A stretch of 64,000 nt of DNA, taken from positions 4,262,501-4,326,500 of the forward strand of contig NC_050476.1 in assembly GCF_013373865.1 (NCBI RefSeq), written 5' to 3'. Positions 50,341 through 61,288 of the stretch are shown piece after piece. Position 1 is the stretch's first letter, and each line of letters opens with the position of its first letter. The position numbers were made by a program, and so were the translations under genes. Source of the DNA: Monomorium pharaonis. Taxonomy: Eukaryota > Arthropoda > Insecta > Hymenoptera > Formicidae. Under the pieces are notes generated by a model that saw only the letters and a list, made by a program, of their open reading frames with translations, did not search any database and was not told where the DNA came from.

Positions 50341-50360
50341 CGTACATACATCGAATAGAT

Positions 50361-50460
50361 CTGCTATCTGGGGGAAACGAATCGACCGGTCGATGCATCA
50401 TTTGTCGCGCCACGCACGCTAAAGTTGCGGCTCAATTATCGAACGCGCGCGTACGCGTGT
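50361..50460 (+). repeat. Module A copy 1 (stem-loop + ATCATTTGTC + CAATTATCG)
   Basis: In order: CTGCTATCTG, GGAAACGA, a 14-nt stem-loop ATCGA-CCGG-TCGAT (50381-50394), GCATCATTTGTCGCGC (50395-50410), then GGCTCAATTATCGAACGCGC from 50429. The same order recurs in copies 5 and 6, so these are homologous units and not chance motifs. A following ACGCGTGTGCGTGCG tail is also shared. No coding frame is conserved between copies. Confidence 0.7.
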
Positions 50461-50669
50461 GCGTGCGTGAGCGCAATATCGCAGCTGCGCGTGTACGGGT
50501 AACATTAGTGTCGGGGGATTTTAAGAAATTGACGTACGAACGGAACGCGAACCGGTTTCGCGATGGTTCGATTAATTTCGGATAGAGTAACAAGACGTGA
50601 ATTGGCAACGCGGACTTTTATACGCCATTTTATTTAAGTATCTTATGCAAAATCAGTCTCGATAGCGAT

Positions 50670-50730
50670 CCGGTAGTGATCCGGTTGTAAATTAAGCGAG
50701 CTCGAGCACTCATTAATGATCCCGATGCTA
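50670..50730 (+). repeat. Possible module B, diverged copy
   Basis: GTGATCCGGTTGTAAATTA, then GCGAGC and TTAATGATC, resemble the better module B copies at 55205 and 55615 (GATC, GTAATTATC, ACGAGC, GTTAATCATC). It is ~310 bases after module A copy 1, close to the A-to-B spacing in the later units. The match is weak. Confidence 0.35.
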
Positions 50731-51250
50731 TTGAATATCTTAAACGCGATGATATAGGAGTTCCGTAGGATTTATTTACGCGATAATAAGATAATTTATA
50801 TTCTTAATTGACACGAGTAACTCTTGAGATTCCGTGTGAGAAGTACACCATTACGTTGCTGATCGCCGACACGGCGATGATCGATGATGAATTTTCTGAT
50901 GTATCTGTGTGGAAATTTTACGATGTTTACAAAATCTGTATACGCGTTAGCCAGAACACCTTACACGTAATTTATGAATGCAACATGCGTTTTTGTTCCC
51001 TTCCCTTCCCCCCCCCCCTAACGATATAATTTTCTATCTTACATTTACACTTGTCTAAAAACAGTACTCCTACAACGCGTGTCGTGTACACCCCTGCCAA
51101 ACCTGAAATTTGCGCGTTTTGAAATAATGGCTGTTATTATCTGCCGTGTAAAATTGTCCAGGCGTAAGATACAACGATAACATTCTACACAATTGGCCGT
51201 AGCAAATCGTGTAAGAAAATTCTCTCGGGCTAGGTGGCCTGTTTATTATC

Positions 51251-51345
51251 AATCTGCTATCAGTTGGAACCGAATCGACGTATCACTTGTCGCCTCGCGT
51301 GCCTGAATTCGTGACTGACTGAACGCGTACACGTATGGTATGCGT
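51251..51345 (+). repeat. Module A copy 2 (diverged)
   Basis: AATCTGCTATC, GGAACCGAATCGACG, TATCACTTGTCGCC and TCGTGACTGACTGAACGCGT follow in module order. The stem-loop is broken, because the right arm CGAT is missing, and the second core is lost. About 890 bp after copy 1. Confidence 0.6.
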
Positions 51346-51349
51346 GTCG

Positions 51350-52620
51350 GCAATCTCGCACCTGCGTGCTATTGCAATGTATGAATGATTATGGTTCTTC
51401 CCCGATGTTAATTAGAAATAGAAATCATCGAAATTACCTTTGTTGGTAAATTGTAATATCTTGAAAGCTATTTATGTTTATATCAGTTGGAATATGTGCA
51501 TCTCTTTCTCTAAAGGAGGAGAAGGAAGGTTGTATTATGATTTTTTATTTTGCTGTTCTTTACATTTTCCTGTTATAACTTTATTAATCATTAATATTTT
51601 ATATTGAAATCATTATACAATCTTTATTTCTATTTGCCAATATGTTGTTCAATCAATTCTAGAAAATTTGGTTCTTCAAATTATAAAATAACTAATATTT
51701 AGGATGTAAAACTAATATTAGGATGGAACAAGGGATGATAAGTGTCCAAAATAGATTTGAAAAATTGATTTTATTTTATAAAATACAGCATTTTGTTATA
51801 AAATTTATGTAGTCAAAGGAAAGAAAGTAGAAATGCGTATATATGATCTTCCTTCAGTATATAAAATGCTTTATTAAAATTTTTTAATACACGTAAACTA
51901 TACAACAGCTAATAAAGTGATAATCTGTTTATCAAATAAATATTTCGATATGAAAACTTCAAAAAAGGAATTATGTAATCTACGTTAAAATTTCGTGCTA
52001 CTTTTTAATTTTAATATTTCAAAATGTGTACAGCCGAATAAAATGTTAAACCAAAAAGGCACTTAAGTAGACATATACGTATATTCACGTGATGATACGC
52101 TCAAAGTTTAAAAAGAATAAAAAAGTACCCGTAATTTAACACTAAAATGTATCTTAAGAAAGTTTGCGAATTATAACAAATGTCGGCTGTTGTAGATTGA
52201 CATATTAGCGTCACTGCATAACTGCGAGCCACTAAATAAATGATTCCATAAGTAATCACTAGGATTCCGCACCTAATAACGGAGATATTACAAGTGGCCA
52301 TAATACCTACTAGGTCCATAAGACCATTTTCTTCTCTATTGAAGGACATTGAGACGAGCCAGGCCTTTTATATCGCGCTGAGATTAATTTCCCGCGACAC
52401 GCGTGCGAGCACATAAGTACACGCCATTTACGTTCACGCGTCGAGTAAAAACAAAAATTTTATTTCGACGTAATTGCTCACCATTATCTCGCACACGCAA
52501 GAAACCATAATTTGTTTTACTGGTGGTTAACGCTGTAATACAACTTCTGCGGGAGTCAGATTACATGGCAGGCATCACGCCACGATACAAAACGTATTCG
52601 CGCCGCTTCGGTCTGATTTA
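51350..52620. other. AT-rich spacer inside the repeat region
   Basis: Mostly AT-rich. A minus-strand frame at 52101-52349 encodes hydrophobic residues but has no recognisable family. CCGATGTTAATTAG near 51401 vaguely resembles module B. Confidence 0.45.
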
Positions 52621-52628
52621 TTATTTAT

Positions 52629-52700
52629 TAAGTTGGAATCGCGCCCGGCGGTACGGATCATTTGTCACGTTGCGCGCGCGCGCGCAAGCACGAAACTAGC
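52629..52700 (+). repeat. Module A copy 3 (partial) with (GC)n run
   Basis: TTGGAATCGCG, then CGGATCATTTGTCACG keep the first core but no stem-loop or second core. A GCGCGCGCGCGCGC run follows immediately (about 52671-52685). Confidence 0.5.
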
Positions 52701-52804
52701 GTTTTCGTTATCATAACACGCGTGTAAGCGTGTCTAGCGTGGTGCATTCGCCCTTCTCCGCGAGAATCCAAGCGGCCGCCAGACGGAAGAGAGCAGCGAG
52801 GGAT

Positions 52805-52850
52805 TTTACGCGAGAGATGACAAATGATAGGTTCCGCGATAGTCACTGTC
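52805..52850 (-). repeat. Inverted core copy (TGACAAATGAT)
   Basis: On the minus strand this reads GGAACCTATCATTTGTCATC, so the core is inverted relative to copy 3. ATCATTTGTCA at 52648 and TGACAAATGAT at about 52817 are perfect inverted repeats ~170 bases apart, which could pair into a long-loop hairpin. Confidence 0.45.
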
Positions 52851-53191
52851 TACCGCACGTATTTCGTACATTCGAATGTACACGGCGGAAATGATCGACG
52901 TTAAAATCCATCAGGTGTAACACGGCCAGCGCACACGCTTCGCATGTCTGTACTTCTTTTTTAGCGCTAACTCTAGCTCGATCCCGCGCGATTATCGCTC
53001 AAAAGTACGCTCATTACTATTAATAAAGCGAGACAGGAGTATCGGCGTAATGATCGCCGGTCGCGAAAAGATTGCGACGAGCGTTGCTCGTTAATTGCGT
53101 TTATCAATCCTTCATATATTACGTGCTACTTCCAGTTCGTTTGCGAGCGTATGTGTGCGACGACGTACGGAGCCGTACATCTCCTACGGTT

Positions 53192-53315
53192 TGATGTCTG
53201 GAGTGGGAGAACGAGTCACGTCGAACTGATACATGTATCGAGTTCGGCGATACATCATTTGTCACTTCGGCACTAAATTCATACCTCAATTATCGGGGCA
53301 GGGTACGCGCCGCGC
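53192..53315 (+). repeat. Module A copy 4 with enlarged stem-loop
   Basis: GAGAACGAGTC is followed by a larger hairpin (CGAACT ... AGTTCG, 53222-53246, around the palindrome GATACATGTATC), then GCGATACATCATTTGTCAC and ACCTCAATTATCGG. Both cores and their spacing are kept. The short stem-loop has been replaced or enlarged by another foldable sequence, so structure at this place is retained though sequence is not. Confidence 0.65.
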
Positions 53316-53900
53316 TCGCCTACACCAGCGAGGCGGACAAGCTGAAAGCTGCGAAAAGGTATTTAATATATTAACGTTGGAGCTTAATAGTCTCTCGTGC
53401 GCGCGCACGAAAAACCGGACACGTTTGTCTAGAATTTGAATAACCAACACGCACGTCGGCCAGCTCGCGTGGCCGATTGATCGTCGCGACGGTATATATT
53501 TATGCATACCGTTCCGCACGTGCGACTTCGACGAGTAAAGAGCTCCATAGTAGAGAAATACGGAAACCGCGTGCGTTCTCTCCCGATAGAACGTATACGC
53601 GTTATACATATACGATCGGACTGTAAATCATCATCATCATCACCGCGTGTTTATGAAACCGCCGGTGTATACGGGAGCGGATTAACGTCGCGTCGTATCA
53701 TTATCACATTCGGATTATCCGTCAATAATTCAACAGTACGTACGGTCGACTCTCGTCTTTTAGTATAATTATTGCGTTTCCCGTGAAAGTGACACGCCGA
53801 GTTAGCAATCACGCGTGACTAGCCGTTAATAAATCGCCGCGTCGGCATTTACGCGCGAAATTACGCCGACGGAGGCGGCGGCGGCGAAGTCGTACATTTA
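53316..53900. other. CpG-rich spacer between module A copies 4 and 5
   Basis: A short (CAT)n run lies near 53626-53642 and a GGCGGCGGCGG-like run near 53873-53886. Frames on both strands are short and unrecognised. CCGTCAATAATTC near 53719 is a possible trace of module B. Confidence 0.4.
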
Positions 53901-53904
53901 CTAT

Positions 53905-54000
53905 AACCGGTGAAAACGAATCGGCCGACCGATACATCATTTGTCGCGCCGATCGCTAACTTGTGACTCAATTATCGAGCGCGTGTGTGCGTCGAGAGTG
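53905..54000 (+). repeat. Module A copy 5 (stem-loop + both cores)
   Basis: GAAAACGA, stem-loop ATCGG-CCGA-CCGAT (53920-53933), ACATCATTTGTCGCGCC, then CTAACTTGTGACTCAATTATCG and a GCGCGTGTGTGCG tail. The stem has a G-C pair where copy 1 has A-T and copy 6 has T-A, so pairing is kept while bases change. Confidence 0.75.
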
Positions 54001-54124
54001 CGAAGCCGGGAGGAGCCCCCCTCGCGTGCGCGTGTTGCCGCGAGGCACGGCCGGGCGACGAGATAGCGAGAAAAACGCCGAGTGACAGATTTACGGAAAT
54101 TGCGGCTCGCCTCGTCAAACTTTC

Positions 54125-54215
54125 CGCGATCCCCGTAATTATTTCAGATTCCGCGCATTTGCATATCACCGAGAGCAGTCGTGAGGCACATCGCGTGCTT
54201 TTAACCGCCTCGGTG
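54125..54215 (+). repeat. Module B in unit 5 (diverged)
   Basis: CGATCCCCGTAATTATTTC, then CATATCACC and AGGCACATCGCGTGCTTTTAA align with module B at 55205-55320 (GATCGGTAATTATC and CACCGCGTATGCTTTCATAA). It lies ~200 bases after module A copy 5. Confidence 0.5.
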
Positions 54216-54499
54216 TTCAATGTCGTTTATCATCTCTACCGTAGTTATCGCGTTATCTAATAATTTTTCTTTGTGATTACCCCGAGTAAGGGTGATGTAT
54301 TACCAACGTTGCATTTTTTTTCAGATTATAGTATCGATTACTTTACTCACGGGGAACAAGTCCAACGCGTTAGATACCTTCGTCAGGCCTCGAGGCAAAG
54401 TCGCGAGGCATTAATTTTCGAGGGTGAAAAACATTTCTTCAATTGTACGTGACAACAACGACAAACGCGAAATTATTCGAGGAGCGTTCTCTACCGCGT

Positions 54500-54605
54500 C
54501 TGATATCCGGCGGAAACGAATCGTCCAAACGATACATCATTTGTCGCGCTGGCTGCTAAATTTGTGACTCAATTATCGTACGGGCGCGTGTGCGTGCGTG
54601 CGTGC
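54500..54605 (+). repeat. Module A copy 6 (stem-loop + both cores)
   Basis: CTGATATCCGG, GGAAACGA, stem-loop ATCGT-CCAA-ACGAT (54520-54533), ACATCATTTGTCGCGC, then TTTGTGACTCAATTATCG and a CGCGTGTGCGTGCG tail. It is exactly 600 bp after copy 5. Downstream GGGAGGAGCC is also shared with copy 5, so the repeat unit extends past the module. Confidence 0.75.
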
Positions 54606-54756
54606 GCGTACTTGCCGCAGGGAGGAGCCGAGGGGAGACGGAAGGGTAGCGATAAAAAAGAGTGAGAGGCGCCTTCGTACGCTAACCAGTCGGTTAGTTA
54701 GCGCTTCAGATTCGCCGGCAATATCCTCTGGCGCCCCGCTGCGCCATCCGAACGGT

Positions 54757-54860
54757 TATGGCACCTCCGTCGACGAAGGTGCCAGTAATTACCCTAACGC
54801 GTCGGATCCGTTCGCGTTAATCGTCTTTTCGGAGTCGATCGAGAGAGATTCGCTCACGTG
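54757..54860 (+). repeat. Module B in unit 6, with a 24-nt palindrome
   Basis: GGCACCTCCGTCGACGAAGG and the next four bases (54760-54783) form a palindrome with one mismatch, followed by CAGTAATTACC, GCGTTAATCGTC and GGAGTCGATCGAG. The same order occurs at 55205 and 55615. Confidence 0.55.
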
Positions 54861-55204
54861 GAGCTTTCGTTTCATCGCGAGTCGACGCTCCTGCAGTTTT
54901 GATCCACGTGAAAAAACACCTGAGAACTGGAGGATAACGAGAGGAGCGCGTGCAATTTCTTTCTTTTTCTTATTGGAAAGATAGCACTCTGTTCTATTAG
55001 TATCGATTGCAAGCGCTGAAGCGGAAACTTCACTAATTTCCTTCTCTCATATTGTCAAATATGGAGTTCTCTTTTATAGATGAAAATCGCTATGTTTGCA
55101 CTTCTCACGTAATATACTTTTCATTTCATCACCGCAAATGCGCGTATCCGAGAAATGCGCGTCTCGTCCGTGATTAAACGAACGCGTAATCGCGTCCGAA
55201 GCTG

Positions 55205-55320
55205 TTATTACGGCTCCGTTGAAGGTGATCGGTAATTATCTTACGAGCGTGTTAATTTTGCTGATGTTAATCATCTTTTTAGCACGCGATCAAGTAGACT
55301 CACCGCGTATGCTTTCATAA
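55205..55320 (+). repeat. Module B copy 7
   Basis: GGCTCCGTTGAAGGTGATCG, GTAATTATCTTACGAGCGTG, GATGTTAATCATC, GCACGCGATCAAG and CACCGCGTATGCTTTC. It shares GTAATTATC, TACGAGCGTGTTAA and GATGTTAATCATC with copy 8. No module A precedes it within the usual distance. Confidence 0.65.
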
Positions 55321-55614
55321 TTGTCGGCGCATTTCCTCTTCCTCGCTTTTATCTGTCGTCTCATCTAATATTGAGAATAACGAGCAAGTTCTTATTGAGA
55401 ATTTTCATTTAAACGAACCTTTCATTGATAAGAACGCAGACTGGAACATAAAATTAATAACTAACATAATAAAGCTTAACTATTACGCAGGGAGTAATTA
55501 TTAAATTATTTAAAAAAAACACACGCAGTTATCATTCTACCACTCAGCTTTTAATCGCACTATTTTCCTTTCATGAACCTGATTCGTATTTAACCTCATT
55601 TCCCAAAGAGACGT

Positions 55615-55730
55615 TACATCGCCTTCGCGGCTGATGATCCGTAATTATCCTACGAGCGTGTTAACTCATCGATGTTAATCATCCTCATCATACCGATCGA
55701 GCTATATTACGTATATTTTTTCAGCGTATT
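55615..55730 (+). repeat. Module B copy 8
   Basis: CGCCTTCGCGGCTGATGATC, GTAATTATCCTACGAGCGTG, CGATGTTAATCATCC and CCGATCGAGC. It is ~410 bp after copy 7 and the last recognisable member of the family. Confidence 0.65.
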
Positions 55731-58000
55731 CTTTTTCTTTCTGATCATTTTGCAAGATGGATGATAGGTACAAACCAATAGGTAAATACGTTTATTAATC
55801 TTACCATGACTCTCTCTTGACGATGTAACGATGTAACAAACGACGTGCGCAGAAAAAGATTTATACAAAAATAAATAAGAAACTGGAGTTGATGTAAGAA
55901 TAAGTTATTTTGAAATTAAAAAAAATTAATATGTAATAAAAAATAAAATAAACTTAATATCATAAAATAGAGTAACTCGTGATATAAATAATTAATAAAT
56001 CTCGATATACACAAATTAATTAATGCAGCTAATCTTGACGGCTGATCTTGATTAATAAAGAGGGAATATTGCGTTTCTCTTATATTTTAGATCTATCCAT
56101 CCAATTTTACGCAGGCGGAACTACCAAAGCTCTGTGGCACTTATCCATGGTACATACTCATTTCACACCTCATACGCCACGGTGGGAACTTTGTGCGATC
56201 TTGTCGGCTACCTCAGGGAGGTAGTTACTGAGCATACGAGCGAGATAGAAAAGATTTCCGATAATCATCGCGGGTATGGTTACCTGGAAAATCCTTTGAC
56301 CTGTACGGCCCGAGAGAGGTAGCCATCGCGAATTCATCGAGGATGCATTCCAAGGCTCTCGTTGAAATGGAGAAATAATATTTCTTGAAGGCTTCATTCG
56401 CTCCTGCTGACGATGTACAAACAGATTGCAACGATTCTGTACATGTCGTAATAATCCTTCGGATTGTTCCAGCGTAATTCGTGAGATATCGAGAATTAAT
56501 TTTTTTTTTACACGTTATCAACAATCTTCGCCGATTCTCCCTACGTGAAGATCGTTTGCGATACCGTTTGCCACAGTTTGCCGAGGCTCGAACGGATTGT
56601 GATGCAACTCTGCGGTTGCGCTGCGAGACCGAGAGTCGAAAATTTCGCATCGTGAATCCCCGGGGGCAAGGAAAGGGAGAGGAAACAAGGCCACACGGTT
56701 TGCATACACGTAAATACGCTCCATTGCTCCTATTTACATACATATGGACACGTCGAAATCACGTTAAGAGTCGAGGCGAGCGCGCGCTCGCGCAAATGTT
56801 AATGGCGACGGTAGCCTTGGCCGCCCTGCCACATTCTCCGATCCTGTACCGTTTTGCAGTATCCGCCGGTTTAACAGGCAGGCAAGAAGCAAGGATTGCG
56901 AGGTAATGGGGCGCGGAGAGGAAGCCAGTTAGGAACGGTGGAAGATGGACGGCGAGAGGGACCGTGGAGCCGAAGAAGCGGGGGGGGGGGGGGAGCGAAC
57001 GAGAGAGTGCGCGGCGCTTGCGGGAACGGGAGCCGCTTTTTCTGGACTTAGCACATTTTTCAATGCCCGTCGACAGCTATCCCAATCTTCCCTTTCGCCC
57101 TTTCTCTTTCTCTCTCTCCCGCTCGTCTCTCCCATCTCTTCTATCTTCCACCACTTCGGCTCCTTCTCCGTTTCTTCGGGTTCCTCGCGCGCTTCCTCCA
57201 CCTCCGACGCGTTCGCCACCTTCTGCCGCCGCTCCGACGACAGACGGTTTCTTCCACTACGTATATGCTATCGCGGAGGACGACGACATCGGCGCGTTTT
57301 CGCGCTCGTCGGCGTTTCAGAAAACCGTGAGAGCGAGAGTTCGTTTGGCTAGTACTGTCTGCCCACCGCGGACAAACGTCGTTGAATTTACGATGCAGGA
57401 CGAACAATTCTGTGCTAGGACGTCAAGTGATACGATTGCACGCGAAATATTTATCGAGTATTCACAATTATAAGTACTGTATCTGTCTCGGAGGATAATT
57501 AGAGCAAAATTATTTCCAATAACAATTAGATAACAACATGATAAAAATGTTAAGAAAATATTACATTATATTTTTTCAACTTATTATTATTTGTAATAGC
57601 TAAATCCATAGGACGTATTTGTCATCACTTCTGTTAGACTGTTATGGTATATCTTTCTGAATTTATTCGAAAATAGGTATTGCCTGCACGGTCAAGAGAT
57701 TAATGCATCCACGTAAAAGACTGTATCTATCGACTTAATTGAATCCAAACCGCGCATGCAAACCCGCCCACCACATGGTGATAAATGGCGTCGAAGTGTC
57801 TTTTCTCCTTTCCTCCTCTCATTCTCTTTCTCTATCTGGCCACAGTTCATCCTGACATGGGAGACTTTTACTCCGAATGAGCAAAAAGCCGAGCCTTCGT
57901 ATACTCGCCCCTGGAGACGCTCGTTACACGCGTACGAACACCCGGTAACAATGTGCGAAGCATTCGCTCTCCTGAATTCGTCGGCGCTGTTTTTCTTCGA
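55731..58000. other. AT-rich then CpG- and pyrimidine-rich DNA, no gene
   Basis: 55780-56060 is AT-rich. 56130-56900 contains frames on both strands (172 codons minus at 56225-56743) with no recognisable domain. A G14 run at 56980-56993 precedes a pyrimidine-rich segment (57080-57180). Further frames at 57692-58144 are not recognisable. Confidence 0.4.
56980..56993. repeat. Run of 14 G
   Basis: A G14 homopolymer. The overlapping frames read it as poly-Gly or poly-Pro depending on phase and strand. Confidence 0.9.
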
Positions 58001-59529
58001 CGTCGAGCTATGAGCACCCGAGCCGATCTTCCCCCGAGGACTTACGCGCGCGTTAAACGTACGCCCTATCGACCGTGCACCATCTCGCAGGCAGAAACTT
58101 CGTGATATCATCGAAACGCTTTTAAAGAAAACTGCCATTGGCACGGAACGAGATTCCCGCAGCGAGGCAGAAGGACGACACGGTGATAGAAGAGCACGGC
58201 GAATGAAGAAAAAGATCAGGTCATCTTTGATACTCTTTTTCTTTCTCTCTTATCCAAGGGCGTATATCTCATGACTGTTAAACAACCGCTGCGACTAAAT
58301 AATACCATGACGGGAGAGTAGGAACGCGTTGGTTCATGATGTTAATGAAAATGTATCGAGAAAGTCATGGACCGACTGACCTCTTAAGAAAGGTTTACTC
58401 AGCATCGGCTCTTCTATCAAGTGCGATCCTTGAAGGTGCGATTCAGCCTCTGCGCTTTACCTCCCGTCCTTGGACTTTTCTTCTTCTTCTTCAATGCCTC
58501 CTCCTACTCTCCTTTTCCTTTCCTGATCCGACCTTTCGTTCTCTCATCTCTGGTATTATAGAGGCTTCAGATATATCCTGGGCCCCTGAAGGTGGCTCGC
58601 TCGCTCTCGGTGCTTCAGCGAACGACCGTACCGAGGCATAGCCACCATATCTACCATCTGGCATAAATCAACTCAATGCTCGACTCTTAGAAGCTTCACT
58701 CTCCCTTAAGCCCATATTGCTTACCTTCCTTTGCTTTCCTATTCTTTTTCCTCCCGCCCGACGTGTTCGAGGGGAAGCAGCTATCCGGCCGATCTACCAA
58801 TTATTAATTCAACTCGCCTTTCTACCCTCCGTATACACTGGACACCCTGAATCCTCCTCGCCATCTTCTTTGACGACCTCGCGCGGGCTTCGTATAGCTC
58901 TTACAGTTGCGACTCCGCGATTCCATGCAACTTTAGAGTTCGATGCGTTATCGGCGGATCAATCGTATCCGCGATGATAGGCTACTATTCGCTTTATAAA
59001 TAAGAAAATCGCAAATCTACTAAAAAGCCGACAATTTGATTTGTTCAAAGAAAAGCCGACAAAATTCAAGACAGAAGAGGGGAAGGGCCTGGATGGAGAG
59101 AAGCAGAGAATGAGAGAGTCACGGTGTTTGCTCGCTGGCGGGTTCGTTGCTGTATACTTTGTACTCTCCGAGATACCTCGATAGTGAGACCTCCTTCTTC
59201 TTCTTTTAGGTTCCTCTCACTACCCGGTTGCAAAGATTCTACGGAAGAGATCAGGACAACGGGTGTAACAAAGGATTCGATTATATACACTTCGCTGACG
59301 GGAGCAAAAGGGACAGAAGGGATAAAGAGGAGCAGGTAAATGTAGCATTGGCGTATATACACACGTAAATATATATGCGCGCCAAACATATATGCGTACG
59401 TCCGGCTGTTATCGTCCAATCGCGGCGAAAAACTAGATCCGTCGTGAACTTGAAAGGTGATAAATCTAACGAGCTGTGTGAGCAGGACTCTCGACGCTAA
59501 CTGGTATGATTCACGATCAGGCGCGAGTA

Positions 59530-59553
59530 TCTCTCTCTCTCTCTCTCTCTCTC
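59530..59553. repeat. (TC)n microsatellite
   Basis: A perfect 24-base TC run. Confidence 0.95.
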
Positions 59554-61248
59554 CTCGTGAGCATGTAGCACGTTCGGATACAACAGAATCTTTACTGATA
59601 TTCATAGGGTCCTCTTTCTCTTGTCCACGAAGAAAGCGACCGGAGATCATCCAGAATGTTGCGAAGGACGCCACCACCAATTAGTTCGGATATATCTACC
59701 TGCCATCCGCTGTCCAATCTGTTGCGAACGTGTAGCCTGCTATCGCGGATCAAGTTACTTCTTAGCGTAATTGCGTGAAACTACGGTTTGCAGGATTTCG
59801 TGGTATAGCGCGCATCTTTCAGCCTCGGCAGACCAACGAAATTTGATAATGGATCGCGATAAGGGACTTGCGTGAGAGGAAACTTAAAGATTCCTCGGCC
59901 TCGGTCAACAATGTTCACATTGAATCTACAGGTGCTCTGAAAAATATTCAAAATGTTCGTTGCTCTTCTTGGCGCGGGTGACTATCATTTCTGATAATAA
60001 ATTATCAAGTTTGTAATCAGCAAGGACTCTGTTGCATCCGGATGCGCTGCTTATGCTCAGTTCGCAAATTGAAAAAAAAAAAGAAATATTATGCGATTCT
60101 GCCTTCCACTGGAAGGAAACGTATAAACGATCTTCACACCGTCAAACGCGTACCAAACGTGTTTCCTAGAATTGCGGCTGGAGAACAAAAAAGTTTTCTG
60201 CATCCTCAGAACTCAGCCAACCGTTTTCGTTGACGGAGGGGCCAACGCGACCGAGCGTTGGTAACGAGAGCGAGCGTAAAAAAATCACACGCGAGTAAAT
60301 CAGTCGCCTGTCGTTTGCATCCTTCGATCCATCGGGCCGAGACTCGGGCCAATGGCCGTCGCGCTCGATGTCGTGCGAGTTAGAAGGCCGTGCCGGGGCC
60401 GGTGGCAGCAGAATTTAAGCAAGTTTTTGCCTGAAACAGGGCCCTGTCAATGCAAATGATTGGTGCGCGCGAAAATGGAACAAGACACCGCGAGACAAGA
60501 GGACTCCTTCCTCTCTCGCCGCACCTTGGCCACCATTTGTTATACGAGCCTTGTACGAAACATGACGACGGCAATGATGCATGGCTGAGATATTGGGCCG
60601 GACCAAAATATCTCGTATTCGAGGCGTACGTGTATGTGTGTGCGTGTGTGAATGCAGGGCGCTCCACTATCGATGGGACCAAAGGACTATCGGACCATGC
60701 GATATCTGGTCGGACGGCCGATGTTCCAAATACTGGATACATACCATCGAGAGATACCGGCCAGGTGGATATTATATTATGTTCGCCCGAGCGAACTTGT
60801 GTTTTGTCAGGAATTTTACGTAAGTCGATACAACTAATTAAAAACCAGTTGCGTACGTGCCTACCGCATTTTCGTATTATTATATCGTGTCATTCATTCC
60901 TCGCGCAGCACGAGGCACGTGAGGCAGCGCGTTTAGTGTCGTAAGTGAGTAGCGCACGTTCGATGTCGCAAGTCGCGGAGTTTAACGCACAATCTCCAAG
61001 CATCGAGTAACCCGTAATTAAATGCGTCACGCTGAAAACAGAAATTTGCGATTTGCTACAAATTTGCATGGAGAAGCGGGAAGAAAGTAGAAGGCCGTTC
61101 CGTTCTAAGCGCATTACGTCACGGAAAATGAATTCCTGTTACACGTGACGCCGTTGGCGATTAGCGCGAAGGTAATTGCATAGGCGCCCTGTAGTTGTAG
61201 AAGGGTTAATCCAATAAAGCGAGTAAGTGACTGTCTGTCAGCGGTGGG

Positions 61249-61288
61249 ACGAAAGCGGCTGAATGATTTGCGGCGACAGCCGCTTCGT
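61249..61288. other. 40-nt hairpin, 12-bp stem
   Basis: ACGAAAGCGGCTG (61249-61261) pairs with CAGCCGCTTCGT (61277-61288) with one bulged A; the loop is 15 bases. It is in GC-rich DNA without a gene and may be chance or a small structured element. Confidence 0.45.

Noticed and set aside
50361..54605. Module A copies as ordinary microRNA precursors
   Set aside because: The stem-loop is only 5 bp with a 4-nt loop, and extension to a ~60-nt hairpin needs several mismatches; no known microRNA mature sequence or seed was recognised.
56225..56743. 172-codon minus-strand frame, considered as a decayed receptor or membrane-protein gene
   Set aside because: Pieces in neighbouring frames look protein-like, but no family motif could be identified and no consistent set of frameshifts restores a known domain order.
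59066..59680. 204-codon minus-strand frame, the longest in the window
   Set aside because: It includes translations of the TC microsatellite and pyrimidine-rich sequence and has no recognisable domain or consistent codon pattern.
60450..60944. 164-codon plus-strand frame
   Set aside because: A minus-strand frame of 120 codons overlaps it, and no domain or splice signals were seen.
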